A stretch of DNA of 64,000 nt. Source: Enoplolaimus lenunculus (Eukaryota; Nematoda; Enoplea; Enoplida; Thoracostomopsidae). Below, in pieces: positions 36,660 through 47,999 of this stretch (positions within the stretch are counted from its first letter, which is position 1; every line of letters starts with the position of its first letter). A program made the position numbers and the translations under genes. Below the pieces are notes generated by a model. It made no database searches. It had not been told where the DNA came from and saw nothing but the letters and a program-made list of their open reading frames with translations. The DNA lies in the NCBI GenBank assembly GCA_030248215.1, contig JASANG010001546.1, positions 372,001-436,000 on the forward strand, written 5' to 3'.

Positions 36660-36835
36660 CAGTGTCGCAGCACGCAAGGGTGGGATTTTAAAAAAATTCC
36701 AGGGTGGGGATCCCGTCCGATGAACAAAATTTTCAAATTTTTTGTTTCAAATCTTCTTTAAGGTGGGGGTGTCTCTTTGGAATGGGATGCCGTCAAATGG
36801 GAAGGCGGGTACGGGAGATGGCTGCTTCGACCCTG
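36660..36835 (+). mobile_element. M9 element without array expansion
   Basis: CAGTGTCGCAGCACG start and CTGCTTCGACCCTG end. Flanks GGATTTGT and GGTTTTGA match at 6 of 8 positions. The core has the same AATTCCAGGGTGGGG block and one diverged minisatellite-like unit. Confidence 0.7.
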
Positions 36836-37873
36836 GGTTTTGATTAACTTCAAAAGTTGGAATTAGAAATTGAATGTTATTTGCTGTCTGACTTTTAAAT
36901 TTATGACATCACTGGAGTGCCCAGAGTTTAAGGACTCCACCGCCGAAAAAAATCAATGTGAGAGAGGTCGAAATAAACAAACGATGAAGATTTTTCTATG
37001 TTTATACTCGTGTGGTTATCCTGAAAAATCACATAGCTAATTTAGGTATTTCAACCCAAACTAAAAATTTACCAAAATTCGTACGTTTACATTTTGAGAT
37101 GGGGACGTCTGGGTGTTCGGTTATCCCGATTTTGGGGGGGGCTCAGCGTGGCACTACATCATCATATTTTGGACCCAAATTACCCAATAACGTGCGGAAT
37201 AAGTGATCCGTAAATACTGTAGAATCACTATCTTAAGAATTGGGGGGACGTGCGTATTTTAGTAACTTTTTTGCCTTGTTTAACCTGATCATTAATTATA
37301 TTTGAATGTTTCCAGTTGAAACTTTGTTTGCAACATCAATTGAATTTCGCTTCATGTGAACGTAAGGAGTTGAGTTGGGTTTATGACTGCTGTAATGTTT
37401 TTTGAATCAATCGTTCGATGTTTATTGATATCAAGAGCGGATGATTACACTCAATGGCGGATCCGTGGGGGGCCACCCTGGCCGTGCCGCCCAACAGCAT
37501 CTCAACATAAATTATATAGAGGGTCAATTGCTGTCCGACGATGTTCCGAAAATAGCAGGCAGTTCTAACTCATTCATAAACAGAATTGCTGAAGCTGACT
37601 GGATTTTGCTTTTTCAAAATTGAATTGGCTTCCAAATCCGAGCCTTTAAAATTGTGCCTGTTTGAAACCGAATCCGAACTTATGTTGCCACCCTGTTGTT
37701 TAGATCTAAATTGTGTGGATGCGTTAGTTTTATTTGTGAATCATCTCAATTGAACGAACGTAAAAAGTGTATTTTATGGCAATAGTTCGTGGTTTGTGTG
37801 TCGGTCAAAAATAACTTTATTACCTGCGAAATTTTGGCCCCCCGTTGTGAGATCCTAGATCCGCCACTGATTA

Positions 37874-38082
37874 CACTGCCAAAAATGGTGCGTCAAATTG
37901 ACTCTCTACGAAATAGCTTCTACGGGACTACACAAACTAAGTCAAATTCGACTCCGCCAGAGTCCTACCTGCGATTAAGTGAGTCGAATTTGACTCTGGT
38001 ATAGTCGAAGTTGACTCAGTTTGTGTAGTCCCGTGAAGTCTATTTAAGAGCCAGTCAATTTGACTCACCACTGTTTGCAGTG
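37874..38082. mobile_element. M2 palindromic MITE with TA flanks
   Basis: CACTGCCAAAAATGGTGCG start and CACCACTGTTTGCAGTG end, flanked by TA on both sides. GTCAAATTCGACTC and GAATTTGACTC lie at the centre. Confidence 0.82.
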
Positions 38083-38086
38083 TACT

Positions 38087-38413
38087 CTTTTAACAAAGGT
38101 GTGCAACTGAGAGTACATTTTGTGTACAAAACAATGTATCCAGCGCATGTTGCGTTTTTGACTTAACCCCCTTATTTAGTGGGGTTATGATAATTGCATA
38201 GAGAAACAACATAATATGCATATAGAATGAAGGACACCATTTAAATTCTTGAAGATATGTCAGTTGTTCTTCATATGCTTCGGCTGTGTTACATGTCATA
38301 TCGGGCTCTTGCCTAAGGGGGTACGGCCAAAACGCAACGAGTATACTGGTACATTTTTGTATTATGCACAAGCTAGTAAGTTGTATATTCTTGTCTAAGA
38401 GTGATCATCCGCT
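38087..38413. mobile_element. M1 element between M2 and TelB
   Basis: ACAAAGGTGTGCAACTGAG ... GCGTTTTTGACTTAACCCCC on the left and GGGGGTACGGCCAAAACGC ... CTTGTCTAAGAGTGATC on the right. It touches an M2 copy on the left and TelB on the right. Confidence 0.72.
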
Positions 38414-38414
38414 G

Positions 38415-38527
38415 GGCCCGTGTTACTTTAAGGGACGTCCAGGTTTCGGGTGCTTCTATAAAAGAGTAGGTTTAGATTTTAGATTACATTTTTTACATAG
38501 GCTTAGGCTTAAGCTTAGGAATACGCC
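38415..38527 (+). mobile_element. TelB element, right end truncated
   Basis: The left half is intact (GGCCCGTGTTACTTTAAGG, then the GTCCAGGTTTC block) and runs into a short TTAGGC array. The right inverted end is absent. It directly abuts an M1 element on its left. Confidence 0.75.
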
Positions 38528-39658
38528 CAATTAGATTCATCTAATTAAGTTGCAGCGTTAAATTTTTTGTCCAAATATAAATTAAGCGCAGATGCATACA
38601 TAATAGCGTGAAGAAACTATTATAACACAATGTTTGCAATCCCTTCGAAGGGACTCACGACAAAACAATTTTCTATCCAGGGCATACGGACGTATTCATT
38701 GCTATGCATACGGCATGTTAATTGTCTTAATAGTTTCAGGACAATATCTTTTTCTTGATTTACCTCTGAATCGTTTATTGCTATCTAATTGTCTTCAAAA
38801 CTCAACAACTCAAATATATAATTCTGTGTTTGCTGATGCATAAAATATTGACTATTTTAAGTCCATCTGATCAGACTGCAGGTAATAAAGGTAAACTTTA
38901 GCCTGAGCAGCTTGAAAGTCTGTGTCAAGCTTGTTTTGTTATAAAGCGACAAACCAAATCCACGTATTAGGTTCGAATAGGTTTACGGCACAATTCATTG
39001 CCAGAATCACATTTTCTCAAGTGTATGCACCTGAGGCGTAACCATGATTTTCATTTCTGGACACGATAACCAGGTTTAAACGTTTTTACAAACGTGAACC
39101 AGTTTTGACCAATACAGACAATTTACCAGTCTGTAAAAGTGTATTTTTCGAAGTTTTGAAGAAATTTTGGGAAGATATATCCTTTCTATATCCTTCCGTG
39201 GGTGCGTCACTGAGATACAAATAGGTGTAGTCGGATACGGAACGTTCTGTCCGGCAAATCCTAGTTTAGCTTTTATAAATTTTTGTGGATTGGCAGATAC
39301 AGTTCAATCGTGGCGGTGCACAAACGATGTTGGTTTGCATATTTTATTAAACCGAAATTCATAAACTGTCGCTCACCCCCGTGTCGGTGCGTGTCACAAT
39401 GACAGGTTTTAGATGATCAAAGATGATTGGATATTTTTGCAATAAGCAAATTCGTCAATTTATTTCCCGTTTGGCCTATGACCATCGTTGATTGTCGCGT
39501 TCATTTCGTAGCTTGAAATAAGATATCAAAATTCCATCGCTTGAAATGTGAATGAAAACATCTCATGAACGCAGATGCATTCCGTTATACTCAATGGCCG
39601 GCTCGCGAAACGCTAAAATTTAGTACAAATTCCACCAAATAGATTTTGCTTATATTTT

Positions 39659-39860
39659 GGCCCATGTAAACATCAGGGGCGGCACGTTTGTTTTGTGCGA
39701 CTGCAATATAATAAGCTTAAGCTTTAGACGCATTTTTTGCTTGGCTTAGGCTTAGGCTTAGGCTTAGGCTTACGAATAAACTCTTTCTTACGCTTAGGCT
39801 TAGGCTTAGGCTTAGGAATAAGCTTAAAATACTATTCCGCCCATGTTCTTTACATTGGCC
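39659..39860 (+). mobile_element. TelA element
   Basis: GGCCCATGTAAACATCAGG start, TCTTTACATTGGCC end. It has two clean arrays of four TTAGGC-type units each. Flanks TATATTTT and TGTATTTT match at 7 of 8 positions. Confidence 0.86.
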
Positions 39861-40800
39861 TGTATTTTTGTTAGCAACGCATAGCAGCGTCCGGCGGTAT
39901 GTGGCGCCGTCTGGCGGCAATATATATATATATACCTTGTCCACACTTTTGTAGCCATTTGTCCTAAGCTAATGAACGTAGTTCTTATCTCGTTTCCCCC
40001 GTATTATTATCCATTTGATCAACCCTTTTTCAGTTTCCGGCGGGCGGGTGACACTTTTAGATACGCATCATTAGAAGTTATTTGATTCTTAAAATCCCAA
40101 CTTATCTATGACACTCGATCGTTGTCAAGAAAGTCACTGGCGGAATCCAGGGGATGGTGCAAACAGGCCTACGGTCCAACATAAACCAAATCTCGAAATT
40201 TTGCTACAAGATTTCGTGCTAAAATTGCGTTCGGCTACTCGTTCGCTTCGCTCATGGGCGTTCTGTTACTATTAAAAATGATGCGTTTTCCCCGTAAAAA
40301 CGTTTCTGGATTCGCCAAAGGATAAAACGCTATTGAGACAACTTTGTTGCAGAAAAAAAGATATGGATATGTTTGAGTATACGTATTAGACAGCGGCAAA
40401 GAAAGCGAGTGAAACGACTTCTAACAGCTGCCCAACCCTGTCACAGGGAGCCAAACAGTGTTCGCGGGAGCGAATTCAGAATTTACAAGCTTAGACAAAA
40501 AGTTTTAGGGGAATCAAAGTCCTGAGCGGACGATGCTGAGTTTTTGTATTTGGTCCCTTTGACCGGTACATGTGGAGCCAATCCGGCTAACGTCCCACAC
40601 AATGGAGATCAAAACCAAGATTTTGTATCAAAATTGAGTGCCAGAATAGCGTCTCCCTTCTTGATCATTTTGCTCACGGGTTTTTTCTATTAATATAACT
40701 TTCGGACCCCCATTTGCAAATTTCTGGATCCGCCATTCTGTGGCCTTCCCTTGGTTGTGAATCCAAATCGGCAGGGACTGTACGCAAAGGAAGTAAGAAA

Positions 40801-41104
40801 CACTAGCGAATCCAGAGAGGGGGCGATATGGGACGTACGCTCCCCATAGAAAATTTTTGTGATAAAACGGTATTGTTTCTACCTTACAATTTTTCCCCTC
40901 AGAAAATGTTTTGTAAAAAAGATAGATCATTAATTTTTCCTTCAGAATTTTTTGTAATAAAATGATAAGGACTTTATTTTACAATTTTTCCACCTCAGAA
41001 AATTTTTGCTGATAAAATGATAAGGTCCCGACCGTACAATTTTTGCGTTTTATAACATTTACCACCCCGCCCCCCTCCGTCAGAAATTGCCCGATCCACA
41101 GCTG
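40801..41104 (+). mobile_element. M4 MITE
   Basis: CACTAGCGAATCCAGAG start and GAAATTGCCCGATCCACAGC end; the CAGAAAATTTTTG and TGATAAGG blocks are repeated inside, as in the copy at 4877. Confidence 0.7.
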
Positions 41105-41947
41105 ATGATACACCAAAATAACAACTCTGAGCGACCGGAAAAGTTTCAACACAAAAACTGGCAAACAGATGCGTGCCTGATTTTTGACAGATTAATAATC
41201 TGTCAGCTTTGATTCAATTATCATAATATAGAAACGGGTGTCTTTTTGCCAGCTAGAAATTATACTCAAAAAACGCATTATGGTTATTATTAAAATACAC
41301 AGTTTCTCGTCAGATAGAAAAGTTAAGAAAATGCTAAATTGAGCGTCAGTGCTTTTAAGTAAAATAAAAATTAATATTTTGAGTTGGAAAACCAATTTTA
41401 ATGATGTTGAATACGGTAATTTCTTGACTTTTTGGTGTATTTTCAAATTCTGAGTTTGATTTCAACGAATTTATCTTAATTAACGAAATTTCACCGTAAT
41501 TTTTCAATTGGATGTTTTTGTTTTGAGTAATAAACAGTAGGTATTTTGAAGTAACAGAAAATTTGTTGAGGTAACACAAAACGCTTTTCGAGTGCATTTT
41601 CATACTCAATATTTTTTTTGAGAAAACAGATTTGTACTTGATGAAATTTTAAGAAAATTTAAAATTGGTAGTTTTTGAAAAATACAAATTATATATTTTA
41701 AGTCGAAAAAGCACTTTTGGTGAAGTAGAATACGGTACTTTTTGCAAACTTAATGAAATTTTTTAGTCAATCAAATTTTAACTCGCGGGTGTTTAGCAAA
41801 TGTTTAGAAACTGGATTTATGCCAATTGCAAAGCGTAGTAAATTTTGTTAACTGCACAATGCAGTTGCTGCCGGTTCGATTGCAAAGCCCGAAGCCGCGC
41901 CTTGCAGTACCCATATATATGGTATCAAGTATAGTCTATGACGTTTA

Positions 41948-42035
41948 CACTGCAAAAAATGGTGTGTCAAATGGACTCTCTCTCCGAAATTGGCTTTTCT
42001 TGACTACACAAAGTGAGTCAAACTTCGACTCCGCG
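41948..42035. mobile_element. M2 left half
   Basis: CACTGCAAAAAATGGTGTG, GACTACACAAAGTGAGTC and GACTCCGCG correspond to one arm of M2. The other arm is missing. Confidence 0.65.
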
Positions 42036-42184
42036 TTATTTCTAGAAGGGTATCCACCATTCAAACTCACAGTAAAACACAGACTGGCGATAACAGCATT
42101 GATCGGTGCGATTTCAGTCGTAATTATAAACATTACTGCAAAATACCCCCATTATTAACATCAGGGAACGAAATAAAAGCAAAA

Positions 42185-42305
42185 CCGCGCTAAATACATT
42201 GATTTGTGCACAGAATGTAGCCAGTTGCATACTCTTATCTGTAATGATTATTTTAAGTATTCAGTCGCATACTCTTGTACATAGCGGTTATCCACTCTTT
42301 ATGGT
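42185..42305. mobile_element. M1 fragment
   Basis: ACAGAATGTAGCCAGTTGC, ATACTCTTATCTG and a second CAGTCGCATACTCTTG precede TTATCCACTC. One terminus appears twice. Confidence 0.5.
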
Positions 42306-43743
42306 AAAAAGTAATACTGAATGCAAAGGTGAATGCTAAGATTTAATATGACCTTCATCCAAGGGTGAAATGTTATTAGGACGGCAAATTTTTCCTGGCT
42401 GGGATCTGAAACCTCCCTGGGTCGCCTTCACCGGCTGACAATCAATTTTGTAGACACAGAATTAAAATTTACTAACTGAAATCAAAATATTCCAGTCTTG
42501 GACCACACTTGAACGGGGAAAACTACAATCTTACAGTTTGCTTAATTCATTTCGACTTTATGCAAGCTATTTGCTTTTACAAGAAAAATATTGTTCTAAA
42601 ATCAATTTAAAACTAAAAATATGTATAAATAGAATATATTTACCAATTTATGCTTTATTTGATTTATATTACGAAATACGGCCCATACTGACACAGCAAT
42701 AAAATAATAGAGTGTATAACACTTTTCTAAACCATTTCATCATTCCATATTTAAACTGTAGGCGACTCATTTTTCAACGGTCGTTTACGCTTAAAATACT
42801 TAAATTATGCTCAAAGTAACCCCGGTGTAGTACCCACATGGGAACTCGACTGATGGGTATTTTGAACCAGAAAAAAACCCCATTCGTTGTGACCCTAAAA
42901 ATTTAAATTTGAACACGAAACCAGCAGCGCAAATTCGCGTGAGAATACGTGTCAGATATCATTTTTCATTCTCTCAACGACATTCCTCGTATACGACTTT
43001 TTGCAGGTTCGGGTTTAAAGTCAAAACGGCCAAAACCGAACGGTAACGGGCTCCAGCCAACCCGCCATCCCACTAGAAATGTTTTATCCCCGCTACTGTT
43101 TTTATTAAATGGCCCCCACATGCCCGTTTTAAAATTGTGCTTGCGCCCCCCCATTTAGCAAGTTGACCTGGCAACAGGCTTGAAATTGATTTTTTCAGTT
43201 CGTTCAAAATTTGTTATCCCATCCTACCGGTGCGTTGTACCCTGCCGTTTTAAAACTTATCTCTTTATATTCGTTGTCTGTTCGGGTGTCACATTTTTAT
43301 ACATCGATTTGTTGTTGTCTGCTTTAAACGCCGCAAACGGATTTATAGATTTTATACTATTAGCTATAATAGCGCGATCACATAGCTAGACGATTTTAGC
43401 TTGTTTTTTTTTAAATTTCTTAAAGACCGGAAGTTTGAAATGGTTTGCTATTTAAAATTGCTGCTGTCTTTGCGGGCGCAATTCATTCTTTAAACTGTTA
43501 ATACAGCTAAATATTTCAATCAGGAAAAATTTACAGTTTTTTTCAGTTTATAGTACAATTGATTTCTAAACGAAAGTTAAAAATCAAACGCTGGGACACT
43601 TTGATTTTGTTATATACCAATTAGCCACTATGTGTTAAATTGCTATACATCCGACACCAGATTTGTACAAGGCTTCAGTAGGTAAAGATACCTTGACATA
43701 CTGTTTTAAACCAGCTAAATTGGTCATATCTAATCAGAATACT

Positions 43744-43976
43744 ACGCATAAAGTCTAAGCTTAAAAGTCTAAATCTACGCATAAACTAAATCTGGGACTA
43801 AACATAGGAGTAACCGTAAACCTAAACGTAAGCCTAAGCTTCCACGATTGTGATTCTACCAGTCCCCCTGTGTCCAAGCGGGCAGCATCCTATTCTTCGC
43901 AGGGGCCGAGCTTACGGTACCTAAGCCTTTGCCTAAACCTAAGCCTATGCCTAAACCTAAGCATTTGCTTATTAGC
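43744..43976 (-). repeat. Degenerate telomere-like arrays
   Basis: Two clusters of CCTAAG-type units (43750-43840 and 43920-43976) are separated by about 75 bases of GC-richer sequence. Confidence 0.6.
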
Positions 43977-45447
43977 TTAGGTCTGCTAAGCAAAGTGTAC
44001 GAGAGTAAAAAATATATATATAACAATGAATGGTAGTGAATACACAAAATCAGCGTAATCTAAACTGAAATGATTTTGTTTCTTTATCGACTAAAATTAA
44101 TATTCCAGTTTCAATACAGGGGTCGTATCATACAGTGCCCTCCCCGCAATATTTTGACTACGAATTAAGCTTGAAATTTTGCCTGCAATGGGTTTTCGCT
44201 TTAAGATATCGCGTGCCACTCAAAGCATTGCATAAACCAGTTTTTGTACCCAAGCCTAAGCTTAAACCCAAGATTGCCATGCGGCTTTACTTAATTGAAA
44301 ATCTGCTCCCTGGGGAGCGGATCGCATTCCCTGCAACCTTCTCGGTCCCTACCAGGTGTAGTCAAATATCCGTTTCCGCTTCCGGTAAAAATCAGTGTCC
44401 GTTTCTGTTTCCGTTTTCGTTATAGAAATGCTGGAAATTCGGCTAGTTTTACGCTCAAAATTAGTTATAAACAAGCATCTATATCGCAATTTTTATCACA
44501 GATTTACTCTAACTGTTCGAAATAATACAAAAGGTACGAAATTCGTCCAAAATCGTACAAATTTCGGTGCGTCCGCAATTTCTTTTTTACAATTTTAGAA
44601 AGCCCCGTGAGTGTTCGCTGGCGTCATTGTAGTTGACAGAAAAATACAACATTTGTGAAACGTTTACACTTCAATATCCGTTTTCCGTTTCCGTTATTCT
44701 GATTATTATCCGTTTCCGTTTTTGTTTCCGCTATTTTAGCTATCCGTTTACACCGTTATCCCCACGCATATCTTACGTGTTACATGCTAACCGCTAGCGC
44801 TTACATACTGAAAAGAGGGGCACAAGACGTAACATCGGAAAATACCCGTAGCGAGTTCCAGAATACCATTTTATTGTTAAACTGTAATACAAAATCTTGG
44901 TTTTGATTCCTGTTCAGACGGACCTATGCCGGTGTGGACCCCTCTCGCTTGGATCCGCTAGTGAGCGCTTGTCAATCGCTACGACAAAAAGTCAACGCGA
45001 AATCTGACCGGATACTACTGTGGTTTCATTGTCATCAGTTTTAGGTTTATTTGACCAGTTTACGTAGACGCCAGTGAACCTAAATTTGAACGACGCGTTC
45101 GTGTGAAATTACACCCGGGGGATTTTGAACTGATACATACATGTACGCTTGTGATCCTTTGAATAAAGTTGAATTTCAACAAAACTCGCCTGTAGCTCAC
45201 GTCCCGTGCTGTGTATTTTGAAGTCGCTCACTATCAGATCATAGGGGTTCACATCCTACTATACGCTCTGCAACTGGGATTAAAATTGCAAAAAATTAAT
45301 TTGTATTAAAATTTAGCACTAAAATTGCGTTTGATTTGTTGGTTTTTTTGCCACTCGCGATCTTATGTCACCATTATATATCTGCGGCATCGTTTGTCGT
45401 CAAAAATTTCCGGATCCGCGACTGGTAGTCGACAAAAGCGGTTTCAG

Positions 45448-45642
45448 GCCAAATTTAAATCAATTTTAACCGCTTGCCGAAAAACCTGTGCTTACAAAGT
45501 GTTAGCGCAAATAAACCGTTTGTTGTTTTCAAACTTGGATACCAGTGTGTTGAGTAGCGTTCGTCCTGAGGACAGGGACGTACACAATTCCAGGGATATG
45601 AGAGATTTATCCCGTCATGAAATTTTAGACAAACGGAAATAA
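45448..45642 (+). CDS. Possible small terminal exon, unknown protein
   Basis: After a GTTTCAG acceptor (AG at 45446-45447) a phase-0 frame runs 64 codons to TAA at 45642. The peptide is charged, ending RDMRDLSRHEILDKRK, and its codon use is not biased like the nearby repeats. The sequence just upstream (45400-45426) is a transposon-end fragment. No family is recognised and no upstream exon is linked to it, so it may be a chance open frame. Confidence 0.22.
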   Translation, partial: AKFKSILTACRKTCAYKVLAQINRLLFSNLDTSVLSSVRPEDRDVHNSRDMRDLSRHEILDKRK

Positions 45643-46870
45643 AAGATCGTTTTTATGGATTTTAGAATAACCAGCTGGACCACAAAACAAAATGTAATTT
45701 ATAGCTGAGTATGCTCGTTCTCAAATTTTGCATGACGTTTATGTTTCCGACGTATTGCCATGTACTCCCCTGCCTCGGCTGCGAGACAGGACTTCCATGT
45801 AAAGTATCAACCAGAGGCTCAGCAGCTTATTCAAACACAGGGGGTACATACTCAGAAGCTCAATATATAACAGCTTAAGAAACCTCATGAGCAAAAAGCC
45901 AAATAAGCATAAATAACGCGATTGTTAACCTCTGTGCGCTGGAAGCTCTTAGGGACTCGGTATCCCAATGTACCTGCCGCGTGTTGCGTTTGGCCGTTAT
46001 TTTCGTGTACAGTTGATCGGCCCTTACCGCTATACTGAGTCTCAGAGTAGGACATTACCCGCGGGTCGGGAAAAGAATTTCAGGCGCGGGTATACCCACG
46101 GGTAAAAAATTCATATTTGCGTGGGTATAGCGCGGGTCGGGTAAAAAATCCTTAGCCACTTCCAACTCTTCTGAGGCTACACTCGAAATCGTTTTGGTAT
46201 ACCCGCGTTTTTCTAAATGCTCAACATATCAATGCCCCCATGTGCGATTTTCGACACGAAATTTCTAGAAGTACAATTCATTAAAACATACCCTTAAGTA
46301 GCAGTCTATGATTTGAGAAAGTAGACTTTGACTTAGTAGGTTGCTACGAACTTACTAAGATTAGTTCGATTTCCGTTTGTTTGCCACAAGAACAATATCT
46401 GACATCGGCACAGGCAGGCATCCGCAAAGGGGATCAGCTATTTTCCGCTCTATGGATCCTTTAAGTGTTTTTTGGCATACAAAGGTATATGGAACAAAAT
46501 ACCGCCCATTGCCGTCGGATAAGGATTTATGACATTTTGTTCACTGGATACTGGTCAGTTAGTTTATCCCAATCTAATAATCCTTCAGCAATCATTGTAT
46601 TTACACTAATAAGATTTTATAGTTCAATTTATGCGTATAATTGTGTTTCTTGTTATTTTTGCGCAGCTATGAAACTAAATCAGTGCAAGTTAATTATTGA
46701 TATTTTAATTCAGGAGACGTAGAATGAGGTTTAGTACCTTTTGCCAGATAGAGAAAGCTTATGGTTATCTGTAACATTTGTAACTGCGGGATTATTCTTT
46801 AAGGTGGCGTTAATATACTTGTCGTGTGATCAGATCTTCTTTATTTGAAACAAAACGGCTTGGCTGTTTA

Positions 46871-47422
46871 AGGGATAAGTTTAGGTTCTGGTTTCGGCTT
46901 GGTTATTAAGGATAAGTTTAGATTCTGGTTTCGGCTTGGTTATTAGGGATAAGTTTAGGTTCTGGTTTCGGCTTGGTTATTAGGGATAAGTTTAGGTTCT
47001 GGTTTCGTCTTGGTTATTAGGGATAAGTTTAGGTTCTGGTTTCGGCTTGGTTATTAGGGATAAGTTTAGGTTCTGGTTTCGGCTTGGTTATTAGGGATAA
47101 GTTTAGGTTCTGGTTTCGTCTTGGTTATTAGGGATAAGTTTAGGTTCTGGTTTCGGCTTGGTTATTAGGGATAAGTTTAGGTTCTGGTTTCGTCTTGGTT
47201 ATTAGGGATAAGTTTAGGTTCTGGTTTCGTCTTGGTTATTAGGGATAAGTTTAGGTTCTGGTTTCGTCTTGGTTATTAGGGATAAGTTTAGGTTCTGGTT
47301 TCGTCTTGGTTATTAGGGATAAGTTTAGGTTCTGGTTTCGTCTTGGTTATTAGGGATAAGTTTAGGTTCTGGTTTCGTCTTGGTTATTAGGGATAAGTTT
47401 AGGTTCTGGTTTCGACTAGGGA
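46871..47422 (+). repeat. 37-bp minisatellite, 15 units
   Basis: Each unit begins AGGGATAAGTTTAGGTTC and ends CTTGGTTATT. Units start every 37 bases from 46871 to 47389; the last is partial. Most variation is one position (TTTCGG or TTTCGT): the left units mostly have G, the last six full units all have T. Confidence 0.95.
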
Positions 47423-47528
47423 TTTTTTATTTTTGCTTTATTACACACCTGCAGTTATATTTCATGTGCTTAATTACTGATGTTGGGCGGCGATGCGGTA
47501 CATTTTTATTTTTAATTAACAGCGATTG

Positions 47529-47847
47529 GTTAAACCAAGAGTGCATGATACAAGAGTGTACAGCTGGTTCCGCATGGTATAAAATGTACCACCGGGCGTT
47601 GCGTTTTTGGCCGGTCCCCTCTTGTTTGGTGGGGGGTCGCAGTCACATGCAATAATTCTAAATTAAACTATTAGCGAAGCACTTTTTGGTGCCGGATACA
47701 TGCAGTGTCATGGTTCACACCGGTTGTACCCCCCATTTAAATAAGGGGTAGGCAAAGTCGCAACGCGTGCCGGGTACATTCTGTCCTACACAGAATGTGC
47801 TCAGTTGCATACTCTTTTTGAATTATGCATCATCCACTCTTAGTTAA
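47529..47847. mobile_element. M1 palindromic MITE, nearly complete
   Basis: GTTAAACCAAGAGTGCATG start and CATCCACTCTTAGTTAAAC end. GGGCGTTGCGTTTTTGGCC and GCAACGCGTGCCGGGTAC face each other. It lies 107 bases after the 37-bp minisatellite. Confidence 0.78.
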
Positions 47848-47999
47848 ACGCATATTTTATAAATTCAATTAGCTATGTAATATTTGTTAAATTTGTTAGA
47901 TTTAAATTATTTTGGCTCCTGTATTGGGTTACCGGTATTTAAATTATTTAAAAGTTCAAAAAAGTTTTACCCAATGACGTGTAGAACTTGACTGAATGT

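Larger units (their letters stand above)
34398..47999. other. Repeat-rich stretch before the Ly6 gene
   Basis: Besides the listed elements, M4-type ends occur at 37846-37868, 40716-40740 and 45400-45426. A CCGTTTCCG-rich stretch occupies about 44360-44760. No promoter is identifiable. Confidence 0.55.

Noticed and set aside
39167-39364. A 65-codon open frame with several cysteines
   Set aside because: No splice sites, no recognisable family and length within chance expectation.
43182-43386. An open stretch after TTTTTTCAG with a hydrophobic segment like a type II membrane anchor
   Set aside because: No consensus donor, no start codon and no recognisable domain around it.
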